Of a stretch of 64,000 nucleotides of DNA, positions 58,810 through 64,000 are shown in pieces. Made by a program: the position numbers and the translations under genes. Within the stretch, counting starts at the first letter, position 1; every line of letters begins with the position of its first letter. A model generated the notes under the pieces. The model searched no databases, was not told the origin of the DNA, and saw only the letters and a program-made list of their open reading frames with translations. Origin of the DNA: a virus; IMG/VR virus record IMGVR_UViG_3300034117_002447, positions 62,001 through 126,000 of that record; one strand, 5' to 3'.

Positions 58810-59943
58810 CTATTCTACTTCAGTTGCGGTCGGGGTCTCGTCAGTTGCTGGGCGTTTTACGCTTAGGAAAAGATTGTTGAACTCTCCTTCCAATCGTTGA
58901 CGGCGGTCAGACTCTTGTTCCGCAAGATCTGCTACAACATTCTCCTGTCTCCATGCGTTCTCGTCCCATTTAACCTCTCCGTCTACTAGGGAGTAGTACA
59001 ATCGCTTGCCGACTAGGCTACCTCCACGGCGGTTCTTTGTAAATTCAGCGTAGCGGCGGCCGGCTTCGTCCTTGCGGATTTCCATCATGCTTGTGGTTGC
59101 GTGTTTGAGGTAGGTCGAGCCTACGTACTGTCCGCCTTTAGTCATGTGTTGGATTGCAAAGATTGCTTTTCCTTTCTTGTCCGCAGCTTCGATGATGAGG
59201 TTAGTTAACCATGTCTCGGCTTTGGTACTCTTCCAGCCTAGAACATCTTTCAGCTTTACAATAATGTCTTGGTGCGAGTCGATTAGGATTACGTCGTAGT
59301 CTCCGTTGATTGCCTTCTCCAAGGTCTTGTCGAAACGACCCATTAGATAATCCATAATCAAGAGGGTTGGGATTGTCTCGATGATCGGCATCTTTCTGTA
59401 ATAGAAGTAAAGATCGTTACGTGTCATTTCACTTGAGATGTAGAGGACCTTCGCATCCGGTTGCTTCTGTTTAATCTTAGCTAAGAGGTCTAATGTAATA
59501 GTTGACTTACCAACTCCCGACTCTCCGATAACAATATTGGCAGTACCAGCGAATACTCCTCCTTCTTCGTCATGGTCAGACATTAACTTGTCGAACACAG
59601 ATCCAGTTAAGAACTTCTTGAAGTCTGGAAAATCCATTGCTCCAATCTCGAAGATCTCTGGCTCGTCGCTGATCTCAACGTCTGCGTCTGCTTGGGCTTC
59701 GGCGGTTGGACGTGCGACAGTGCTTTGGCCTGGACCGGGGACTAGGGAGTCTCCCGTCTCGAAGCGTAGTTTCTTAATTACGCCGTTAAATAATCCGTAT
59801 GATATTCCTGTGCAGTCAGCTTCTTGCGTCATGAACTGCGTGTACAGTTGCTGTACGGTTAGGTTAGGAACTCGGCCGTTGTGGTGGCGCTCGAAGAAGT
59901 TTCTAACAGTTAACTCTTTTTTTCCGATTTTAAGTTCTTGCAT
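58810..59943 (-). CDS. RadA/DnaB-type RecA-fold ATPase
   Basis: 377 residues. N-terminal winged-helix-like part (1-90), then a RecA-fold: Walker A VIGESGVGKST, LYISSEMTRND, Walker B YDVILIDSHQ, QHMTKGGQYVGSTYLKHA, close to the RadA/Sms pattern. Likely a recombination or replicative helicase-loader ATPase. Contains two in-frame ACTAGGGAGT motifs (coding SLV). Confidence 0.78.
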   Translation of the reverse strand: MQELKIGKKELTVRNFFERHHNGRVPNLTVQQLYTQFMTQEADCTGISYGLFNGVIKKLRFETGDSLVPGPGQSTVARPTAEAQADADVEISDEPEIFEIGAMDFPDFKKFLTGSVFDKLMSDHDEEGGVFAGTANIVIGESGVGKSTITLDLLAKIKQKQPDAKVLYISSEMTRNDLYFYYRKMPIIETIPTLLIMDYLMGRFDKTLEKAINGDYDVILIDSHQDIIVKLKDVLGWKSTKAETWLTNLIIEAADKKGKAIFAIQHMTKGGQYVGSTYLKHATTSMMEIRKDEAGRRYAEFTKNRRGGSLVGKRLYYSLVDGEVKWDENAWRQENVVADLAEQESDRRQRLEGEFNNLFLSVKRPATDETPTATEVE

Positions 59944-60009
59944 AATTATTTTGGTTTGATTGTTTATACTAATGTACTACAGTTTTATCTATTTGGGCTA
60001 CAGTTTTCT

Positions 60010-60177
60010 CTAAAAATAGAGGAACTCTACAGCCTCAGCGAATTCAAACATTCCTTGATCTTCGAACATTGTGTAGGCTCCGTCTGCGTCAGACATTGCG
60101 ACTACCTCCATTACTTGGAATACGACGTCCTCGCCGAATAATTCCTTTGCTTCGTCTATTGCTTCTTGTGTTGCCAT
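60010..60177 (-). CDS. small acidic protein
   Basis: 55 residues (MATQEAIDEAKELFGEDV, then MEVVAMSDADGAYTMFED and FAEAVEFLYF). A-rich leader, 13 bases after the SH3-fold gene. Unknown. Confidence 0.55.
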   Translation of the reverse strand: MATQEAIDEAKELFGEDVVFQVMEVVAMSDADGAYTMFEDQGMFEFAEAVEFLYF

Positions 60178-60190
60178 GATCCTTTTGGTT

Positions 60191-60448
60191 TTAGTGGTTA
60201 ATAAAGAATTGAGTTTCTACTTTAGCGCTTCTCCAATCTCCCGCTAAGAGATCCCAGAACACGATTACAGATGGTGGCGTTTCTCGTACGCCCTGTGGGT
60301 GTTTATCCGCGGGGATGTGGTTCAAATTAGTGGTTCCCATTACTTCTCTTAGGGATCCATCTTTCTTTACGAAGAAGAACTTCGTGATTGCTACGTGGAG
60401 TCTTTGTTTTAAAACTTCCGGTGTGATTGGCTGAAATGATGTCTGCAT
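60191..60448 (-). CDS. SH3-fold phage protein (DUF2693-like)
   Basis: 85 residues. FFFVKKDGSLREVMGTTNLNHIP and IVFWDLLAGDWRSAKVE match DUF2693, a small phage SH3-like fold of unknown role. Preceded by early promoter module 1. Confidence 0.75.
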   Translation of the reverse strand: MQTSFQPITPEVLKQRLHVAITKFFFVKKDGSLREVMGTTNLNHIPADKHPQGVRETPPSVIVFWDLLAGDWRSAKVETQFFINH

Positions 60449-60536
60449 ATTGGTTTGTTTTTAATTGATTAATATAGTACAAATATAAGCAGAAACTTTG
60501 ACACTAAAAAATTATTTGTGAATTATTTTTAAAAAA
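60449..60536 (-). promoter_or_regulatory. early promoter module, copy 1
   Basis: On minus: AATAATTCACAAATAATT, TTTTTTAGTGTCAAAG, TATATTTG (Bacteroidota -7 type TAnnTTTG), then leader ATATTAATCAATTAAAAA and CAAACC before ATG. Same order and spacing as at 61344 and 63513. Confidence 0.7.
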
Positions 60537-60630
60537 AGTTATTAACAATTGAGTGTTCATAACTTCTGGGTACCACGTAGGTCGGAGTCTACCCTCTGCG
60601 CTTGTTAGGCGAACCGTTTAATTATAGAGT
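60537..60630 (-). ncRNA. small RNA candidate
   Basis: On minus it starts after TATATTTACTC (about 60625-60636), contains GGGTA/TACCC and GTAG/CTAC stems, and ends with AGTTAT/ATAACT followed by TTTTTTT (60537-60562). No ORF. About 80-90 nt with own promoter-like box and terminator. Confidence 0.5.
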
Positions 60631-60639
60631 AAATATACA

Positions 60640-60671
60640 AAAAAAACCCCGAATCTAAAAAATCCGGGGTT
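60640..60671 (-). terminator. rho-independent terminator
   Basis: AACCCCG/CGGGGTT stem followed on minus by TTTTTTTT, after the gene at 60699. Confidence 0.85.
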
Positions 60672-60698
60672 AATTATTTTCGGGAAAGTTATTAACAA

Positions 60699-60911
60699 TT
60701 AGTGGGCTGGTATTTCAAGTTCGTGGTCTCCGACCTTTACTGTTTGGCCTATGAACTCTCGACTTGAACCCATCTTTACACGACCGCCGTACTCGAAGTC
60801 TAGGTCTATGTCTGCTTTGGATTTGGAAAGAATCTTTATCATTTCCTTTGGGTCTTTAACGCAGGTCTCTTGACCTTTTGTTTCGATGTATAACCTTAGA
60901 ATCTCTTTCAT
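60699..60911 (-). CDS. small unknown protein
   Basis: 70 residues: ILRLYIETKGQETCVKDPKE and GGRVKMGSSREFIGQTVKVGD. Soluble. Followed by AATTGTTAATAACTTT, a sequence also found at 60537 and 61428. Confidence 0.55.
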   Translation of the reverse strand: MKEILRLYIETKGQETCVKDPKEMIKILSKSKADIDLDFEYGGRVKMGSSREFIGQTVKVGDHELEIPAH

Positions 60912-60953
60912 AAGAATTAATTATTTGATTATATTTAACCGAGAAAAGAACCC

Positions 60954-61343
60954 CTATCCGAGGTTCTCTAATTGTTGACGTTGATCTTGGGTTAAAGAAT
61001 CAATTCCGTTTTTCGAGATGAGGTCTAACAACTCGTCCATTGTATAGACTCTTTCGGTCTCGTGAGGAGTTGGAGTTGAGGTCCCCATTGCTTTGTGGAT
61101 TACTTGTATAAGTTCTTCCGGTAACTCGATATTGATATCGTTGAATCGAGCTAAGATGAAGAACGCTCCGGTCTCCTTGATGTCATCGCATACCCGATCC
61201 AAATTAGAATCTGTATTGAATACTGAAAGGATCGCGCCTGGGACAGGAACGGCAACTGCTTGACCAACGATGTGTGGTGCTAATGCTCTTGATACTACTG
61301 GACTTGGTGCTTGTCCGAATCTAACTAAAACTAATTTTTCCAT
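60954..61343 (-). CDS. unknown early protein
   Basis: 129 residues with VRFGQAPSPVVSRALAPHI at the start, an acidic middle and a C-terminal helix. No known domain. Transcribed from early module 2. Confidence 0.6.
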   Translation of the reverse strand: MEKLVLVRFGQAPSPVVSRALAPHIVGQAVAVPVPGAILSVFNTDSNLDRVCDDIKETGAFFILARFNDINIELPEELIQVIHKAMGTSTPTPHETERVYTMDELLDLISKNGIDSLTQDQRQQLENLG

Positions 61344-61445
61344 GGTTTGTTTTTTAATTGATTAATATAGAGTAAATATAAAAAGAATCTTTGAGACTAA
61401 AAAACTTTTTCACAATTATTTTCAACTAAAGTTATTAACAATTTG
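61344..61445 (-). promoter_or_regulatory. early promoter module, copy 2
   Basis: On minus: AATTGTTAATAACTTT, AATAATTGTGAAAAAG, TTTTTTAGTCTCAAAG, TATATTTA, then ATATTAATCAATTAAAAA and CAAACCATG. Near-identical to copies 1 and 3. Confidence 0.7.
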
Positions 61446-61448
61446 AAG

Positions 61449-61757
61449 TTAAGCGGACGGTCCGCCAGGAGAAGAGGTCGTAGTAGGAGGAGCAGCGGTC
61501 GTAGTTGTTGTCGTAGCCGCCGTGTTGAGATCGTTGATAGACGCAATACCGGTTCCACTGTTCATAGCTGTCTCGAGCAAGGTCAGCTTGGCCAACGCGT
61601 CGGCCGGGCTGGGCGTTACGAAGTCTATTGTGTATCCGCCGACAAGAGCAATACGGATATTGTTTTCTCCAGAATTATATTCAATTACCTGAACCTGGGC
61701 TGGGGTAAACTCTAGAATTCGGGTACCCATTGTAAGTTTAATTAATGCAACTGCCAT
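61449..61757 (-). CDS. unknown protein with Thr/Pro-rich tail
   Basis: 102 residues. A beta-rich first part (MGTRILEFTPAQVQVIEY, IRIALVGGYTIDFV), then AATTTTTTAAPPTTTSSPGG. The Thr/Pro tail looks like a linker or a glycosylation-prone end. A terminator and TATACT box precede it. Confidence 0.6.
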   Translation of the reverse strand: MAVALIKLTMGTRILEFTPAQVQVIEYNSGENNIRIALVGGYTIDFVTPSPADALAKLTLLETAMNSGTGIASINDLNTAATTTTTTAAPPTTTSSPGGPSA

Positions 61758-61799
61758 TTGTAATAAGTATTATCTTTTATATCTTATACTAAGAAACCA

Positions 61800-61828
61800 G
61801 AAAAGGGCTCCTTTCGAGAACCCTTTCT
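61800..61828 (-). terminator. hairpin terminator
   Basis: AAAGGG/CCCTTT stem with TTCTCGAAAGGAG inside, followed on minus by TTTTC. Confidence 0.7.
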
Positions 61829-61858
61829 TTATCAACTGATCAAACCAATAATCAATTA

Positions 61859-61933
61859 TTAATATTCTTCTTTCTTGAAATTGTACAGGATAGCTACTAT
61901 AACTAGGATTCCTGCTAGGATACACATTGGCAT
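61859..61933 (-). CDS. 24-residue membrane peptide
   Basis: MPMCILAGILVIVAI then LYNFKKEEY: one membrane helix with charged end. Three bases after the stop of 61937..62206. Confidence 0.45.
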   Translation of the reverse strand: MPMCILAGILVIVAILYNFKKEEY

Positions 61934-61936
61934 AGG

Positions 61937-62206
61937 TTAGTGGTTTACGGGTTTATAGGTTGGATCTAATTCGTCAGCTAACTTCTTCAAGTCAGCGCAT
62001 TTCTCGAACTCTTCGTTCTTCTCAAAATGTTTTATCATAGTCCATATTGCTTGAGTCTTATCTTCAACTGGACTCTTATCATGTATTACATCTTTAAATT
62101 CTCCAGTCAAGGCTTCGTACAAGCGATTCATAAAGGCCGAGTAATCCGTCTGTCTTAGATGGATGAGGTCCAATAGAATCTTTGTATAATTATTTAAGTC
62201 TGACAT
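61937..62206 (-). CDS. small helical protein
   Basis: 89 residues, acidic and helical (NYTKILLDLIHLRQTDYSAF, EEFEKCADLKKLADEL). AATAAATAA box eight bases before the ATG. Unknown. Confidence 0.6.
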   Translation of the reverse strand: MSDLNNYTKILLDLIHLRQTDYSAFMNRLYEALTGEFKDVIHDKSPVEDKTQAIWTMIKHFEKNEEFEKCADLKKLADELDPTYKPVNH

Positions 62207-62213
62207 AACCTTT

Positions 62214-62222
62214 TTATTTATT
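62214..62222 (-). promoter_or_regulatory. late-type box with TATAATAG upstream
   Basis: The minus strand reads TTTAGTATAATAGATAT then AATAAATAA; both promoter types serve 62206. Confidence 0.6.
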
Positions 62223-62242
62223 TTGGCTATATCTATTATACT

Positions 62243-62278
62243 AAAAAAGGGGTCAAAGATTCTCGCCTTGACCCCTTT
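62243..62278. terminator. bidirectional terminator
   Basis: AAAGGGGTCAA/TTGACCCCTTT stem with T run on minus. Confidence 0.85.
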
Positions 62279-62295
62279 AGTTAAAAGATGGATTA

Positions 62296-62556
62296 TTATT
62301 GTTCAGTTAAACACTCTTTGCATAGACTCGAGAACTCGTTAATACTCTGTGTAAAGTACGGTCCGTCGAATCCGTTTCGCTTGGCAATGATTGCGTTCCA
62401 AAGCGGTTCGGATTCCGTATGGTAATTGACATCTTCAAAAGAATCGTGCAATTTTTCCAAGTCTTCTAGAGAAGTATCCACTGTTACTTCCGAGCCAGCC
62501 TTTAGCATTCCGTCGTAGTCGAAGTTGTGCGACCATTTGTTTCCTAATTTATACAT
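62296..62556 (-). CDS. small unknown protein
   Basis: 86 residues, acidic (LEDLEKLHDSFEDVNYHTESE), a Cys pair LCKECLTEQ at the end. No domain known. Confidence 0.55.
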   Translation of the reverse strand: MYKLGNKWSHNFDYDGMLKAGSEVTVDTSLEDLEKLHDSFEDVNYHTESEPLWNAIIAKRNGFDGPYFTQSINEFSSLCKECLTEQ

Positions 62557-62574
62557 GGTTTTAGATTTTAAATA

Positions 62575-62790
62575 TTAGTTACTGTTTTTCTTGGCATTTT
62601 CCAGACAGGCTTGGAACTCTTCTTCGGTTAAGAAGTCTGAATCTTCTATAACCAGCTTCTTTAAGGTTGCTGCCTGGATCTCTTTTACTAGGGAGTCCTT
62701 ATCTACCTTACCTTTAAATAGATCTCCTTCTGCAAAGAGTATATCTACCGCCATCTCGGCCATGGTACTTGCGTGTTCCATTGTTAGCAT
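62575..62790 (-). CDS. small helical protein
   Basis: 71 residues: MAEMAVDILFAEGDLFKGKV, ending LENAKKNSN. Overlaps the sigma gene stop; carries an in-frame ACTAGGGAGT copy (DSLV). Confidence 0.55.
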   Translation of the reverse strand: MLTMEHASTMAEMAVDILFAEGDLFKGKVDKDSLVKEIQAATLKKLVIEDSDFLTEEEFQACLENAKKNSN

Positions 62791-63512
62791 GATACTACCT
62801 CCTTTCTCATTTGCGCTCTAGCAACTTTAAGAGAACGATTTACTTCTGATGGAGTCTTACCAATTAACTCTGCAATTTCTTTTGTTGATAATCCATCGCC
62901 AACCAATCCATAAAATAACTCTACGATTTGGCGATCGCTTGCTTTTAATTTGCCAAGTAATCGGGCAAGAATCATGTCTCTCTCTTGGTTCTCGAATGGA
63001 TCAGCGAAATCGGTCTTAAGAATCAAGTCGCCGATTGTTGTTGCACTGTCCTCGTCCCCGACTGGTTTGTCAATCGCAACGTTAGTAAGATTGATTTCTT
63101 CGCCTTTCATTTTACGTTTGTAAAGATCGTATTCCTGATTTACTGGAATTCTAACGGTTCTTCCCAAGTCGCAAAGAGCAAGGTTAAGACGCTTGCGAAT
63201 CCAGAACTGAGCGTAAGTAATAAACTTAACATCTTTGTCTGACGTAAACTTGCGAGCGGCTTCGATTAGACCAGCGTTTCCTTCTTGGATGAGGTCATCG
63301 ATTGGCAGACCCATACCAATAAACTTGTTGGCTAAGGTTACAACGAACTTAAGGTTCGCGGTGACTAGGGAGTTAAGCGCTTCGTCATCTCCTAACTGGA
63401 TTCTGTCAGCTAACGCTCCTTCTTCGCATTTACTTAACGGTCTAGCCAATCCGTCCAGGCTTTTAAAGTATTGGGGTAGTCCCGCACTTGTTTCGAATCT
63501 TGTATTTTTCAT
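62784..63512 (-). CDS. primary-type RNA polymerase sigma factor
   Basis: About 242 residues from MKNTRFETS (63512). A longer frame would cover the promoter leader. Region 1.2 (LPQYFKSLDGLARPLSKCEE), region 2 (NLKFVVTLANKFIGMGLPIDDLIQEGNAGLIEAA, ITYAQFWIRKRL), region 3 and 4 (ATTIGDLI, DRQIVELFYGLVGDGLSTKEIAELI). This is the Bacteroidota RpoD pattern without region 1.1; it would redirect host polymerase. Confidence 0.9.
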   Translation of the reverse strand: MKNTRFETSAGLPQYFKSLDGLARPLSKCEEGALADRIQLGDDEALNSLVTANLKFVVTLANKFIGMGLPIDDLIQEGNAGLIEAARKFTSDKDVKFITYAQFWIRKRLNLALCDLGRTVRIPVNQEYDLYKRKMKGEEINLTNVAIDKPVGDEDSATTIGDLILKTDFADPFENQERDMILARLLGKLKASDRQIVELFYGLVGDGLSTKEIAELIGKTPSEVNRSLKVARAQMRKEVVSC

Positions 63513-63600
63513 GGTTTGATTTTTTAATTGATTAATATGATACAAATATAAAAAGAATAATTGATATAAAAAAATATTTTATGACTTATTTTTAAAAAGT
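63513..63600 (-). promoter_or_regulatory. early promoter module, copy 3
   Basis: On minus: AAAATAAGTCATAAAATA, TATATTTG, then ATATTAATCAATTAAAAA and CAAACCATG. The middle TTAGT block is altered, the rest matches copies 1 and 2. Confidence 0.65.
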
Positions 63601-63612
63601 TTTACTAGGGAG

Positions 63613-64000
63613 TTAAGCAGCTACTTCCTCTTGGCTGTTTCGGACGAACGCTTTGTCTGCCCAAGTCTTAGCGTTACACAGTCTGTAATTAGTTTGACTG
63701 TATAGATTACTATTAGACCAGTCCTGATTGATATCGCCTACCTCCATTTCAAGAAACATTGCAGTATCCATTAGGATTATCGTGTTACCTTTGCGGGCGA
63801 AGACAGTTAACCATGTATTAAAGCCTTCCGCTCTGAACTCGATGGTTTGTAAAGCTCCCTTCTTGAATCCGCGGAAAACATCCATTGCTGTCTTCCAGCT
63901 TGCGCCGCTAGACCATTTAGACTGGATTCCATGGTCGTTTACTACCGTCATGAATCCGGCCTGAACTTTAACGATTGCGCGGTATTCGCCTGCTTGACCT
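63613..64000 (-). CDS. unknown protein, 5' end outside the window
   Basis: The frame stays open from Met at 63951 to the window edge (GQAGEYRAIVKVQAGF precedes the Met), so the gene very likely begins beyond 64000. Visible part about 129 residues: SGASWKTAMDVFRGFKKG, AEGFNTWLTVFARKGNTI. No domain recognised. An ACTAGGGAGT copy overlaps the stop. Confidence 0.65.
   Translation of the reverse strand, partial: GQAGEYRAIVKVQAGFMTVVNDHGIQSKWSSGASWKTAMDVFRGFKKGALQTIEFRAEGFNTWLTVFARKGNTIILMDTAMFLEMEVGDINQDWSNSNLYSQTNYRLCNAKTWADKAFVRNSQEEVAA

Noticed and set aside
62784-63545. Longer sigma-factor start at 63545
   Set aside because: The extra codons are the conserved early leader, which precedes other genes untranslated.

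Overview
The window looks like part of the genome of a large T4-like (jumbo) myovirus that infects a member of the Bacteroidota, probably a flavobacterium. Phage evidence: both subunits of a T4-type topoisomerase (gp39 and gp52 homologues), a tail-collar protein, two peptidoglycan-degrading endolysins, a dense tRNA cluster, a CCA-adding enzyme, an RNA ligase and two phage-encoded sigma factors. A whole set of proteins starts with a T4-like capsid-targeting peptide ending in (V/L/I)xE. Host evidence: early promoters resemble the Bacteroidota TAnnTTTG box, ribosome binding sites are A-rich rather than Shine-Dalgarno, and one protein carries a type IX secretion C-terminal sorting domain that is known only from Bacteroidota.

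Layout. 0-12.5 kb (mostly minus strand): tRNA-Leu, an aberrant tRNA-like RNA, then metabolic and RNA-repair genes (RmlC, cyclic-phosphate receiver protein, DRB0094-type RNA ligase, HD hydrolase, CCA-adding enzyme, flotillin-like protein, SET protein, phosphoesterase, PRPP synthetase, transglycosylase, P-loop kinase, ClpP). 12.5-14.4 kb: a GLEYA-type structural protein and a long structured non-coding segment. 14.4-17.4 kb: about 18 tRNAs, including an initiator-type tRNA, interleaved with strongly folded non-tRNA segments. 17.5-22.5 kb: small proteins, thioredoxin, phosphoesterase, two lipoproteins. 22.5-32.4 kb is the only long plus-strand block: lysis genes followed by an exported-protein operon (T9SS-tagged protein, CsgG-like protein, two beta-barrel candidates, a metalloprotease). 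32.4-55.2 kb (minus): topoisomerase, a SulP transporter, glycosyltransferases, the capsid-targeted protein family, SmpB, an ECF sigma factor, RNase H and the tail collar. 55.2-57.6 kb: two more aberrant tRNA-like RNAs and a GC-rich island with an IS607-like serine recombinase. 57.6-64 kb: early-type genes (DUF932, RadA-like ATPase, SH3-fold protein, primary-type sigma factor) behind a repeated promoter module; the last gene runs off the window.

How it fits together. Three promoter types can be read by eye: an early module with TATATTTG, repeated three times at 60-63.6 kb; a TATAATA-type box (TTTRGTATAATAR) before many minus-strand genes and before tRNA operons; and a T4-late-like box (RATAAATAAY) 10-30 bases before lysis, tail and capsid-targeted genes. 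The most unusual contents are the capsid-targeted protein family, the exported-protein operon, a set of tRNA-like RNAs that keep acceptor and T arms but lack a recognisable anticodon arm (next to a phage SmpB gene), and a 10-base motif (ACTAGGGAGT) repeated nine times in one orientation in the last 8 kb. All functional calls rest on motif recognition by eye; no search was run.
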